A DNA stretch of 11,800 nucleotides, from assembly GCA_910585415.1 (NCBI GenBank), contig CAJUDT010000074.1, forward strand, positions 1-11,800, in the 5' to 3' direction. Made by a program: the position numbers and the translations under genes. This DNA is from an uncultured Flavonifractor sp. GTDB lineage: Bacteria; Bacillota; Clostridia; Oscillospirales; Oscillospiraceae. Every line of letters starts with the position of its first letter. Position 1 is the first letter of the stretch. Shown piece after piece: positions 1 to 7,244 of this stretch. The notes beneath the pieces are model-generated. The model had not been told where the DNA came from. It ran no database searches and was given only the letters and a program-made list of their open reading frames with translations.

Positions 1-1084
1 GGCGGGAGGACAGGTAGGCGGGGTAGCCTTCCTCGCCGGGCATTTCCTCCAGACGGCCGGACATCTCACGCAGCGCCTCGGCCCACCGGGAGGTGGAGTC
101 GGCGATGACGGCCACATGGTAGCCCATGTCCCGAAAATACTCGGCGATGGTGATGCCGGTGTAGATGGACGCCTCACGGGCGGCCACGGGCATATCGGAG
201 GTGTTGGCGATGAGGACGGTACGCTTCATCAGGGACTCGCCGGTGCGGGGGTCCACCAGCTCGGGGAACTCCCGCAGAACGTCGGTCATCTCGTTGCCCC
301 GCTCGCCGCAGCCGATGTAGACCACGATATCCACGTCGGACCACTTGGCCATCTGGTGCTGCATGACGGTCTTGCCGGAGCCGAAGGGGCCGGGAATGGC
401 GGCGGTGCCCCCCTTGGCCACGGGGAACATGGCGTCCACAATCCGCTGCCCGGAGAGCAGGGGCGTGCGGGGGGGATACTTGTGCTTATAGGGACGGCCC
501 ACACGGACGGGCCACTTCTGCACCATGGTCAGCTTGTGCTTCTCCCCCTTCTCGTCCACCAGGACGGCCACCGTGTCCAGCACGGTGAAGGAGCCGGACT
601 GAATGGACTCCAGGGTGCCGCTGAGGTTGGGGGGAACCATGATTTTGTGGAGGACCACACTGGTCTCCTGGACGGCGCCCAGGATATCGCCGCCGGTGAC
701 CTTGTCGCCCTTCTTGGCCGTGGCCTTAAAGTCCCACTTCTTGTCGTGGTCCACGGCGGGGACCTCCACGCCCCGGGGCAGGTTGTTCCCCCCGGTCTTT
801 TTCATGATTTCCTCCAGGGGGCGCTGAATCCCGTCGTAGATGTTTTCAATGATGCCGGGGCCCAGCTCCACGGAGAGGGGCGCGCCGGTGGTCTCCACCA
901 CCGCGCCGGGGCCCAGGCCGGAGGTCTCCTCATAGACCTGGATGGAGGCGGCGTCGCCGTTCATGGTGAGGATTTCACCGATGAGGCGCTGCGCACCCAC
1001 GCGGACCACGTCGGCCATGTTGGCGTCCTTCAGTCCGGTGGCCACCACCAGGGGGCCGGAGACTTTGACGATTTTTCCGCTCAA
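1..1084 (-). CDS. ntpA: V-type ATPase catalytic subunit A (NtpA), partial
   Basis: Catalytic, nucleotide-hydrolysing subunit of the cytoplasmic V1 head of a V/A-type ATPase that couples ATP hydrolysis (or synthesis) to Na+ or H+ transport. About 361 residues are present; the C-terminal part lies beyond the left edge. The Walker A motif GPFGSGKT falls at residues 232–239 (Lys238), followed by IGCGERGNEM with the catalytic Glu at 261. Both numbers match E. hirae NtpA, which supports the start. Near the edge the sequence reads REMSGRLEEMPGEEGYPAYL, a typical V-type A segment. The start is a TTG (1082–1084), giving MSGKIVKVSGPLVVATG, with AGAAGG about 10 bases upstream; no in-frame ATG gives a full N-terminus. 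It lies 39 bases after the 48-aa ORF and is the last gene of the operon visible here. B and D subunits are expected next. Confidence 0.97.
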   Translation of the reverse strand, partial: MSGKIVKVSGPLVVATGLKDANMADVVRVGAQRLIGEILTMNGDAASIQVYEETSGLGPGAVVETTGAPLSVELGPGIIENIYDGIQRPLEEIMKKTGGNNLPRGVEVPAVDHDKKWDFKATAKKGDKVTGGDILGAVQETSVVLHKIMVPPNLSGTLESIQSGSFTVLDTVAVLVDEKGEKHKLTMVQKWPVRVGRPYKHKYPPRTPLLSGQRIVDAMFPVAKGGTAAIPGPFGSGKTVMQHQMAKWSDVDIVVYIGCGERGNEMTDVLREFPELVDPRTGESLMKRTVLIANTSDMPVAAREASIYTGITIAEYFRDMGYHVAVIADSTSRWAEALREMSGRLEEMPGEEGYPAYLSSR

Positions 1085-1123
1085 GTTTATCCAACCTTCT
1101 TTCAGGTTTGATTTTACTGGAAT

Positions 1124-1270
1124 TTAATCCTCAAGGATTTTTTGCAGATTCGCTAGGATACGGGACGCTTTTTCCGCCCGCTTTGCTTCGTCGGTTTCCT
1201 CGGTCAGCTCCCGCAGGTCGTCCAGCAGGAACCGAAGGAATGCCTTGAACATGCGGTCCGAGCCGTCCAT
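1124..1270 (-). CDS. 48-aa charged small protein inside the V-ATPase operon, unknown function
   Basis: An ORF of 48 codons between ntpF and ntpA, with a very good ribosome site (AAGGAGG, 7 bases before the ATG) and a TAA stop. It begins MDGSDRMFKAFLRFLLDDLR and ends LANLQKILED. The first half is amphipathic or hydrophobic, then a charged helical stretch rich in Glu, Lys and Arg follows (residues about 21–36), then a second short amphipathic helix. The predicted fold is a two-helix hairpin with no membrane segment. It matches none of the standard ntp subunits that I recognise; NtpG-like or assembly/regulatory roles are only guesses. Spacing, shared strand and ribosome site argue for real translation and co-expression with the ATPase. 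Function is unknown. Confidence 0.72.
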   Translation of the reverse strand: MDGSDRMFKAFLRFLLDDLRELTEETDEAKRAEKASRILANLQKILED

Positions 1271-1296
1271 GTCCGTCCCTCCTTCTCTGCCGTTCC

Positions 1297-1620
1297 TTAC
1301 AAAATATCCGCTCCGACGGCCCGTTCCACGGCGCTTTTTACATTGGCCATGCCGATGCCCAGGGAGCCGTCCTTGCCGGGGATGAGAATCACGGCGGGGG
1401 TCAGCTCGTCCTTGTAGCGGGCTACGTCGGCCTCCATCCCGGCGGCGTACTGCTCGGTGAGATAAACCACCGCGTAGTCTCCCTTGGCCAGGGCGTGGAG
1501 GGTTTTGCGGGCTTCCTCCACCGTCTCGGCGGGGTACACGTCCAGGCCAAGGGCCTTGAACCCCAGCACACTGTCCTTGTCCCCCAGGACCGCAATTTTA
1601 TAACGATTGGTATCAGACAT
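1297..1620 (-). CDS. V-type ATPase subunit F (NtpG/AtpF-like)
   Basis: Small central-stalk subunit of the V1 sector that binds the rotor shaft (subunit D). The protein is 107 aa from the ATG at 1620, within the usual 100–110. It opens with YKIAVLGDKDSVLGFKALGL, the first beta-strand and helix of the Rossmann-like fold, and closes with IPGKDGSLGIGMANVKSAVE and the family ending GADIL. The ATG overlaps the end of subunit C by 8 bases, with GAGG just upstream inside the C gene, so translational coupling is likely. A GTG three codons upstream (1629) would add MRR and cannot be excluded. The 48-aa ORF follows after 26 bases. In the E. hirae ntp nomenclature the letters differ, so the gene symbol is left empty. 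Confidence 0.93.
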   Translation of the reverse strand: MSDTNRYKIAVLGDKDSVLGFKALGLDVYPAETVEEARKTLHALAKGDYAVVYLTEQYAAGMEADVARYKDELTPAVILIPGKDGSLGIGMANVKSAVERAVGADIL

Positions 1621-2614
1621 ACGCCTCACGCAGCCTTTCCCGGATGGTCTCCGCGTCCAGGCCGGCCATGCGGCCGGACAGAATGGTGCGAATGGCGGTG
1701 AACTCGCTCTCCCGGGCGTACAGGTAGCCGATGACCGCCTGCTCCCCGAAGGGAATCCGCCGGGCCTGGGCCAGATAGGCCGTCACCGCGTCGTCGCAGG
1801 CCCGCTCGAAGGCGGTGAGCTCCCCGCTGCCGGGGGTACTCAGGGCAGCGCCCAAGGCCGCCGCATCCCCCAGGGGGCCCGCCCGGAACACCCCCGCCAG
1901 GTCCCCGCTCTTGCCGGAGGCCAGCACATGGGTGTCCACATTGCCGCCGGGGAGGAGCACCTGATTCAGGAAATCCGCCCCCTTGCCCATGCGGCCCGCC
2001 CGGACGGCGGAGCGCAGGTTGGCCGCGTCCACCAGCAGGGCCGTGTAGCCCTGGAGGAAGGCGCTGCCGGTGTCCTGGGCGGTCTGCCGCATTTCGGCAA
2101 AATAGGCCCGGTCCAGCACGAAGTCCGCCAGCTGGGGGTCCCCCCCGGCACTGAGCAGCTCCCGCGCCTGGGTGACCGCCTGCCGGAAGGTCCCGGTGAA
2201 GTCCCGCAGGTCGTCCCGCTGGAAGGCCTCCTGGATGGCGGCGGGGGCGTAGCGCCCTCCCTCCATCAGCAGGCGGCTTCCGTCGGTCTCCATGGCGTGG
2301 GCCTTGAGCAGGACCTTGGCGTTGTGGTAGTCGTACTTCAGCTGAAAGACCTCCACCAGCCGGGGGTCGGGCGCGGCCCCCTTCATCTCCTGGTACAGGG
2401 CGGCCCGGGCCCGGGCAAGCGCCTCGTCCAGGGCGGCATGGGACAGGGTCCCCAATTCCTCATAGCCGCACTCGGACAGGACCTTAGCGGCGTCCTCGTC
2501 CGCCCGGGCCTCCAGCATCCGCTCCATCCGCTCCCGGGTCAACAGGCGGTTCTCCATGGCCCGGATGCGGGTGGAAATGCTCAGATAGTCCGTATCTTTG
2601 ATTTTACTCAACAC
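1613..2614 (-). CDS. ntpC: V-type ATPase subunit C (NtpC, d/AC39 family)
   Basis: Subunit C (yeast d / AC39 family) caps the c-ring and holds the central stalk, linking V1 rotation to the membrane rotor. The protein is 333 aa, slightly short of the usual 330–380. It is almost wholly alpha-helical, with the family features of an N-terminal YLSISTRIRAMENRLL segment and repeated AC39-type helical units ending REAYV. An AAAGGAGG ribosome site lies 4 bases before a GTG (2614) and 7 bases before the next codon, a TTG (2611). Spacing slightly favours the TTG, so the true start is one of these two adjacent codons. It is 27 bases downstream of subunit E and overlaps subunit F by 8 bases. Confidence 0.94.
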   Translation of the reverse strand: MLSKIKDTDYLSISTRIRAMENRLLTRERMERMLEARADEDAAKVLSECGYEELGTLSHAALDEALARARAALYQEMKGAAPDPRLVEVFQLKYDYHNAKVLLKAHAMETDGSRLLMEGGRYAPAAIQEAFQRDDLRDFTGTFRQAVTQARELLSAGGDPQLADFVLDRAYFAEMRQTAQDTGSAFLQGYTALLVDAANLRSAVRAGRMGKGADFLNQVLLPGGNVDTHVLASGKSGDLAGVFRAGPLGDAAALGAALSTPGSGELTAFERACDDAVTAYLAQARRIPFGEQAVIGYLYARESEFTAIRTILSGRMAGLDAETIRERLREAYV

Positions 2615-2641
2615 AATGCCTCCTTTGGTCAGGAGTGCCCG

Positions 2642-3232
2642 TTATTCGCCGAACAGGAGCTTGGAAATCTCCCGGTCCAGCTCTCCCCGCTGGAGGCGCA
2701 CCAGGGTTTCAAAGGTGCAGTTAACCTCCACGTCCCCGTCGCTGAGGACCAGTCCCCCCTGGATGCTCCGGGTCTCCCCGGAGAGGGTGAGCCTGCCGTC
2801 CTTCCGCTTCTCGTTGGCCAGGGTGACCACCTGCTTGCCGAAGCGGGTGCGGTCCTTCTGGGAGAGAATGACCGCCTCCTGCCCGGTGGAGGACGCCTTG
2901 ACCGCCAGGTCGGCCAGCAGAGCGGTGTACTCCTGGTCGGGCAGGTTCAAAAGCTGCTCCAGGGCCTTGTCGTAGGCCTTGGAGAGCATCTCCTGCTTGG
3001 CGGCCAGCTCCAGCTTCCGGGCCTCCAGCTGGGCCACACTGGCCAGACGCTCCACCCGCTCCTCGGCGCTGCGCCGGCCCCGCTCTAAGAGCTCCTGGCT
3101 CTCCCGCTTGGCCTGTTCGGCGTACCGGGCGGTGATTTCCTCCGCCTGGCGGCGGGCCTCGGCCTGGATGGACTCAATTTCCTGGGCCGCGTCCGACGCG
3201 ATGCGTCCGGTGATTTTCTCGATTCCGTTCAT
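2642..3232 (-). CDS. ntpE: V-type ATPase subunit E, peripheral stalk (NtpE)
   Basis: Subunit E pairs with the H/G subunit to form the peripheral stalk (stator) that holds the V1 head against rotor torque. The protein is 196 aa. Residues about 1–90 are a long charged coiled coil rich in Ala, Glu, Arg and Gln, and the rest is a globular C-terminal domain with the family-typical GGLVLSDGDVEVNCTFETLV segment, where the GG-hinge, beta-strand and acidic turn are recognisable. The ATG lies 6 bases after the TAA of subunit K with only a weak GGGG-type ribosome site, suggesting translational coupling to K. It is followed by subunit C after 27 bases. Confidence 0.95.
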   Translation of the reverse strand: MNGIEKITGRIASDAAQEIESIQAEARRQAEEITARYAEQAKRESQELLERGRRSAEERVERLASVAQLEARKLELAAKQEMLSKAYDKALEQLLNLPDQEYTALLADLAVKASSTGQEAVILSQKDRTRFGKQVVTLANEKRKDGRLTLSGETRSIQGGLVLSDGDVEVNCTFETLVRLQRGELDREISKLLFGE

Positions 3233-3238
3233 ACCGGC

Positions 3239-3751
3239 TTACCCCAGAGAGAAGAGCATAATCATGGAGCACAGCAGGGACAGGATGGCGTAGAACTCCA
3301 CGATGCCGCAGAGGATAAGGCCCTTGGACCAGTCGTCGGGCTTCTTGGCCAGGATGTTGATGGAACCGGCGGCCACGCGCCCCTGTGCAATGGCGGACAG
3401 CAGGCCGCCCAGAGCCATGGGCATACAGGCGCAGAAGAACTGCATGCCCAGCTGCACGGTCATGCTCTCGCCCACAGCGGCGGCGTTGCCCATGAAGCCC
3501 ATGCGGATGAGGGCCACGAAGAACACGGCCATGCCGTACAGGCCCTGGGTGCCGGGGAGCAGCTGAAGAACCATGACCTTACCGGACTTGGAGGGGTCCT
3601 CGCACAAAAGGCCGGTACCGGCCTCACCGGCGATGCCGGTGCCCTTGGCCGAGCCCACGCAGCTCAGTCCTACCGCCAGACCGGCGCCCAGCAGCGCCAG
3701 CGCCAATCCGCCGATGCTCTCCAGAAAATTCGTAGCAATGCTCATGCTCAT
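3239..3751 (-). CDS. ntpK: V-type ATPase subunit K, Na+-type rotor ring proteolipid (NtpK)
   Basis: The 170-aa rotor-ring subunit has four membrane helices (about residues 11–33, 58–85, 97–122 and 145–168), made of two fused c-type hairpins. It carries the cation-binding set known from E. hirae NtpK: LPGTQGLYG (Leu65, Thr68, Gln69, Tyr72), AQGRVAAG (Gln123) and VEFYAIL (Glu152). These correspond to NtpK L61, T64, Q65, Y68, Q110 and E139, so Na+ is the likely coupling ion. Only the second hairpin has the carboxylate, as in other V-type proteolipids. Length is a little above NtpK (156 aa). AAAGGAGG is 9 bases before the ATG at 3751; a second ATG two codons on is also possible. The gene follows subunit I by 16 bases and is nearly fused to subunit E. 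Confidence 0.97.
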   Translation of the reverse strand: MSMSIATNFLESIGGLALALLGAGLAVGLSCVGSAKGTGIAGEAGTGLLCEDPSKSGKVMVLQLLPGTQGLYGMAVFFVALIRMGFMGNAAAVGESMTVQLGMQFFCACMPMALGGLLSAIAQGRVAAGSINILAKKPDDWSKGLILCGIVEFYAILSLLCSMIMLFSLG

Positions 3752-3767
3752 GATGATGTTCCTCCTT

Positions 3768-5720
3768 TTATTCTTCTACAATATCGACCGAACGGGTTCG
3801 GATGTTCAGGGGGCGGAAGGCCGTCCCGCCGTCCTCATAGAACCGCCCAAAGTACTCCAGGCACTGCAGGCGCATGTCGTGGACATAGCAGCCCAGGATA
3901 TTCAGGGCAAAGTTCAGCGCGTTGCCGATGAACGCGATGAGGATAAAGAAAATTACGTTGCCGGTGAGGGCCCCCAGGGTGTTGAACACCTGGGCCACCA
4001 CCGCGCCCGCCAGCATGAGGGCCATCAGGCGGGAGTAGGACAAAATGTCGCTGAAATATCCGGTGATGTTGTTATACAGGGACCCGCCGATGCCCATGAG
4101 CTTGCCGCCGATGCCCTGCTTGCCGTAGCCCTGGGTGAGCACAATGACCACCAGGGCGGCGATGAAGCCGGGTCCGGTCATGCCCAGGGCAATGCCGCCG
4201 CCCACCAGGACGAAGACGGCATACCAGGCCACCTCGCCGCAGAGGGCGGACATCACCTCGCCCTGCTTGACTTTTCGGTAGATGTTCACGCCCATACCGG
4301 TGAAAATCTGAATCACGCCCAGAATCAGGGAGCCCACCAGCACCGGCAGAGCGTCGTCCACCGGGGAGAACAGGGCGGGCAGGGCGAAGGAGCCTCCGGT
4401 GGTCAGGGCCACCAGCTGGGTGAGGAAATCCCCAAAGAAGCCGCCGGTGGCCGCGCCCCACAGGAAGGTGCTCACACCGCACAGCCCCATGAGGGGGAAC
4501 ATGTAACGGGTGGTGTCTCCGTTGGGCTTGCGCCGTTTCATGACCACCAGGGAGACAATCATCATAATCAGGCCGTACCCCATGTCCGCCAGCATCATCC
4601 CGTAAAACAGGATGAAGAAGGGGGCCATCAGGGGGTTGGGGTCAACGGTGCCGTAGGCCGGCAGGGAATACATATCGGTGACCATGCTCAGGGGCCGGGT
4701 AAAGGCGTTGTTCTTCAGCTTTACCGGCACCTGGGGGTAGTCCTCCACCGCCGGGTCCTCGGTCTCCCAGCAGCAGTCGAATCGGGCCAGGGCCTGGACC
4801 AGCGGGGCCTCCTCCGCAGCGGGCACCCAGCCCTCCAGCAGGTAGGCCGTCCCCGTGTCCAGCAGGCGGCAGCGGGCTTCCTCCCGGCAGATCTCCTGGT
4901 CGGCCCGCTCCACGCAGAGGTTCAGATCCGCCTTTTGGGGGGCATACTCCCCCGCCTTGGACATGGCGGCCTCCAGCTCCTTCTGCACCTCGGCCAGGCG
5001 CTGGTCCAGCTGGCGGTCGTTCTCCGCCGCCGTCCCCGTCCAGCCCCGCAGGGCGGAGCGGGCAAAGCCGTACTCCTTCAATACCTCCTGACAGGCCTCT
5101 TCCTGGCTCTTATGGCACAAAAACGCAAAATAGCGCAGCTCCGTATCCCGGCCCGCCCACAGAACCTGGGACAGGTCCCCGGCGGCGGACAGAGCCCCCT
5201 CCAGCGCCCCCGCGTCCACCCCGGCGGACACCGCCCCGAACTGCACCGCCACCTGACTGGTGGAGGCCGTCTCCAGGGGAATGTCCAGCTCCAGCCAGGG
5301 GGCCAGGGAGAGCTTTTGGGTGCGCAGCTTGTTCTGCTCGGCGTAGAGGGACCCGATGGTCCGCTCCAGGCCGTTGAGGGCTCCCGCGCTGTCCAGGGCG
5401 GCGGCGTAAGCTCCGTCGTCAAAGAGCCGGGCCTCGGTCACCGCCGGCCGGGGCTGAATCATGGCCAGCGGGGAGCTTTTTTCCTTGGGCGCGTATTTGG
5501 CCAGGGTTCTCAGCGCCGCCTCGGCGCTGGCTTTGGCCTCCCTGGCCCGGGTCAGCGGGGCCGGGTCCGGCCGGGTGAGGGCGGACCATTCCGGGTCCTC
5601 CTTCCGGTCCTCCGGCTCGCTGACCTCCACGCAGCCCATGTGCTGAAGCAGCCGCAGCAGCTCCTCCCGCTGGTCGCGCATCCCGATCAGCCGCAGCCGC
5701 TTCATCTTGACGATGGACAT
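3768..5720 (-). CDS. ntpI: V-type ATPase subunit I, membrane stator (NtpI, a-subunit)
   Basis: Subunit I forms the stationary ion channels of the Vo sector alongside the K ring. The protein is 650 aa, the family's usual size. The N-terminal half (about 1–335) is cytoplasmic with two helical coiled-coil arms (about 55–80 and 230–275) and globular ends. The C-terminal half has about seven to eight membrane helices from about residue 362. The essential arginine is in SDILSYSRLMALMLAG (Arg564), the residue that faces the rotor carboxylate. The C-terminal signature CYVHDMRLQCLEYFGRFYED (611–630) ends the protein. The ATG at 5720 overlaps the H subunit stop by one base (TGATG), so the two are translationally coupled. 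Subunit K follows with a strong ribosome site of its own. Confidence 0.97.
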   Translation of the reverse strand: MSIVKMKRLRLIGMRDQREELLRLLQHMGCVEVSEPEDRKEDPEWSALTRPDPAPLTRAREAKASAEAALRTLAKYAPKEKSSPLAMIQPRPAVTEARLFDDGAYAAALDSAGALNGLERTIGSLYAEQNKLRTQKLSLAPWLELDIPLETASTSQVAVQFGAVSAGVDAGALEGALSAAGDLSQVLWAGRDTELRYFAFLCHKSQEEACQEVLKEYGFARSALRGWTGTAAENDRQLDQRLAEVQKELEAAMSKAGEYAPQKADLNLCVERADQEICREEARCRLLDTGTAYLLEGWVPAAEEAPLVQALARFDCCWETEDPAVEDYPQVPVKLKNNAFTRPLSMVTDMYSLPAYGTVDPNPLMAPFFILFYGMMLADMGYGLIMMIVSLVVMKRRKPNGDTTRYMFPLMGLCGVSTFLWGAATGGFFGDFLTQLVALTTGGSFALPALFSPVDDALPVLVGSLILGVIQIFTGMGVNIYRKVKQGEVMSALCGEVAWYAVFVLVGGGIALGMTGPGFIAALVVIVLTQGYGKQGIGGKLMGIGGSLYNNITGYFSDILSYSRLMALMLAGAVVAQVFNTLGALTGNVIFFILIAFIGNALNFALNILGCYVHDMRLQCLEYFGRFYEDGGTAFRPLNIRTRSVDIVEE

Positions 5721-6034
5721 CAGCTATTCACAACCCTTCTCACGATGCTTTGAGCGGCCTGGTCCAGCTTCTTCTGGGCCTCGGCCCGCAGGGCGCCGCA
5801 GGATGAACGGGTCTGCTCCAGCACCTGTTCCGTGTGCTTGGCGGCCCGCTCCTCGGCTTCCTTCAGGAGGTCCCGCACCTGAGCCTCCGCCTGGGCGCGG
5901 GCTTCCTCCAGCCGGGCCCGGCCCGCGCGCTCCGCGTCGGCCACCAGCCGTTTGGCCTCGGCCTGGGCCTCCGCCTTGCGGGCTCGGTGCTCATCCTCCG
6001 CCTGCGTCACCTGCTTGATTGCCTCAAGGGACAT
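5720..6034 (-). CDS. V-type ATPase subunit H/G, peripheral stalk (NtpF/AhaH-like)
   Basis: First gene of the operon; a 104-aa, almost entirely coiled-coil protein beginning MSLEAIKQVTQAEDEHRARK and rich in Ala, Glu, Arg, Gln and Lys, ending IVRRVVNS. This matches the E. hirae NtpF / archaeal AhaH / V-type G subunit, which dimerises with subunit E to make the peripheral stalk. A longer in-frame reading begins at 6127, but its first 31 residues lie upstream of and across the promoter -10 box and look non-coding. The ATG at 6034 has AGGTGGTGAG in front and gives the family's normal length. The stop overlaps the subunit I start. Confidence 0.92.
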   Translation of the reverse strand: MSLEAIKQVTQAEDEHRARKAEAQAEAKRLVADAERAGRARLEEARAQAEAQVRDLLKEAEERAAKHTEQVLEQTRSSCGALRAEAQKKLDQAAQSIVRRVVNS

Positions 6035-6098
6035 CGTTCTCACCACCTTTCCCACTTTGCTTTCCTCCGGGCCGCGCCATGGGCCCAGCCTGAAAATG

Positions 6099-6127
6099 AG
6101 TATACGCCAATCTCTATGATACTTCAA
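6099..6127 (-). promoter_or_regulatory. sigma-A-type promoter of the V-ATPase operon
   Basis: On the minus strand TTGAAG (6122–6127) is separated by exactly 17 bases from TATACT (6099–6104). Transcription would start near 6092, leaving a leader of about 58 bases before the H subunit. The 6035–6235 gap otherwise holds an AT-richer upstream stretch and, next to the NYN stop, a very GC-rich segment. Confidence 0.75.
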
Positions 6128-6235
6128 GCTGGAACAGATTTCAAGTTAAATTCCTCCAGTCTGGCCTCTGTTTTCCCTGGATTTTTAGTGGAAATTTACA
6201 GCCGCCCCCCAGGCCCCTCCCGGCGGGGCGGGGCG

Positions 6236-7087
6236 CTATTTTCTCCGCCGGTCCCGGACGAAGATGTGCTTCACATGGGGCTGATTGGTGGAGCGGATGT
6301 CCACCTCAAAGCGGTCCAGGGCCCGAATCAGGTTGGTCAGCTTGGAGAAGCCGAAGTTCCGGGGGTCAAAGTCCGGCTGCTTTTTCACCAGAAGGTTGCC
6401 CAAATCCCCCAGGAACACATAGCCGTCCTCGTCCCCCAGCATCTCCATGGAGTCGGCAATGAGCATAATCATCTCCGGCGGGACGCTCTGGGCGGGCTCC
6501 AGCTCGGCGGGGGCGGGGGCTTCCTCCGGCTTTTTGGCGGCGGGGCGCTTGACGGCCGTCTTGTGGGGCTCCTTGGGGACCCGCTCCGGCTTAGGGGGCT
6601 CCTGCTTGCGGCCCTCGTTCCGGCGGGCCTTCTCCGCCGCGTCCCGAATGACCTCGATATACACAAACTTATCGCAGGCCACAATGAAGGGGGAGGGGGT
6701 CTTGCGCTCCCCCATGCCGTAGACCTTCATCCCCGCCTCCCGCAGGCGCACGGCCAGGCGGGTGAAGTCCGAGTCGCTGCTCACCAGCACGAAGCCGTCC
6801 ACCTGGCCGGTATAGAGGATGTCCATGGCGTCGATAATCATGGCCGAGTCGGTGGAGTTCTTCCCGGTGGTGTAGCCGTACTGCTGGATGGGGGTGATGG
6901 CCGTCTCCAGAAGGATGGGCTTCCAGGAGGCCATATTGGGGGTGGTCCAGTCCCCATAAATGCGTTTGATGGTGGGGGTGCCATAGATGGCAATTTCGTC
7001 CATCACGTCCCGCATGGCGGTCCGCGAGGCGTTGTCCGCGTCGATGAGCACCGCGAGGCGCAGGTCTTGTCCGCTCCGCTCCGGCAT
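6236..7087 (-). CDS. NYN-domain putative RNase with C-terminal OST-HTH/LOTUS-like domain
   Basis: A 283-aa protein. Residues about 10–150 form a NYN (PIN-like, LabA/DUF88) domain with conserved acidic clusters: LIDADN (Asp16, Asp18), STDSAMIIDAMD (Asp80, Asp86, Asp89) and SSDSDFTRL (Asp105, Asp107). These fit a metal-dependent nuclease site. Residues about 151–203 are a Lys/Pro/Glu-rich linker, and about 204–278 resemble an OST-HTH (LOTUS) RNA-binding domain, a pairing known in bacterial NYN proteins. An RNA-directed nuclease role is inferred from the family; the substrate is unknown. The ATG at 7087 has AAGGAGG 6 bases upstream. An in-frame reading to 7282 would add 65 residues running across the promoter and into the divergent sigma gene, so it is rejected. 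The gene is divergent from the ECF operon. Confidence 0.9.
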   Translation of the reverse strand: MPERSGQDLRLAVLIDADNASRTAMRDVMDEIAIYGTPTIKRIYGDWTTPNMASWKPILLETAITPIQQYGYTTGKNSTDSAMIIDAMDILYTGQVDGFVLVSSDSDFTRLAVRLREAGMKVYGMGERKTPSPFIVACDKFVYIEVIRDAAEKARRNEGRKQEPPKPERVPKEPHKTAVKRPAAKKPEEAPAPAELEPAQSVPPEMIMLIADSMEMLGDEDGYVFLGDLGNLLVKKQPDFDPRNFGFSKLTNLIRALDRFEVDIRSTNQPHVKHIFVRDRRRK

Positions 7088-7132
7088 AGTGGTCCTCCTT
7101 GTCCGTCTGTTGTGGTTCGGCGTTCCGGGTAC

Positions 7133-7162
7133 AGTATAGCATATCCGGGCCCCTGGGAGCAA
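7133..7162 (-). promoter_or_regulatory. Extended -10 promoter of the NYN gene
   Basis: On the minus strand TGC-TATACT (TATACT at 7133–7138, with TG one base upstream) makes an extended -10. TTGCTC at 7157–7162 is a plausible -35, 18 bases away. The start site would be near 7126, about 40 bases before the NYN ATG. Confidence 0.6.
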
Positions 7163-7182
7163 TCGGGTTTTCAGGATTTTTT

Positions 7183-7208
7183 TGAAACCTTTGCAGCATT
7201 CCGCCGTC
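7183..7208 (+). promoter_or_regulatory. ECF-type promoter of the sigma/anti-sigma operon (probable autoregulation)
   Basis: TGAAAC (7183–7188), 16 bases, then CGTC (7205–7208), preceded by a T7 tract. This is the layout of Firmicutes ECF promoters (the sigma-W consensus is TGAAAC-N16-CGTA). No sigma-A -35/-10 pair is obvious in the same place. It suggests that the downstream sigma factor drives its own operon. Leader length would be about 30 bases. Confidence 0.7.
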
Positions 7209-7244
7209 CAAATGCGTATATAGGGTGAAGGGAGGCGGGAGAGC

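Noticed and set aside
1607..5753. Long plus-strand open frames opposite the V-ATPase genes (up to 726 codons), and a similar one at 116–1111
   Set aside because: They are antisense to well-identified subunits, have low-complexity Gly/His/Gln/Leu composition from high-GC codon bias, lack ribosome sites and match no family.
6034..6127. 31-residue N-terminal extension of subunit H
   Set aside because: It would lie over the promoter -10 box, lacks coiled-coil character, and the family length fits the ATG at 6034.
6186..6236. Terminator after the NYN gene
   Set aside because: GC-rich inverted sequences (GCCCC/GGGGC) are present, but no T run follows on the minus strand, so termination cannot be supported.
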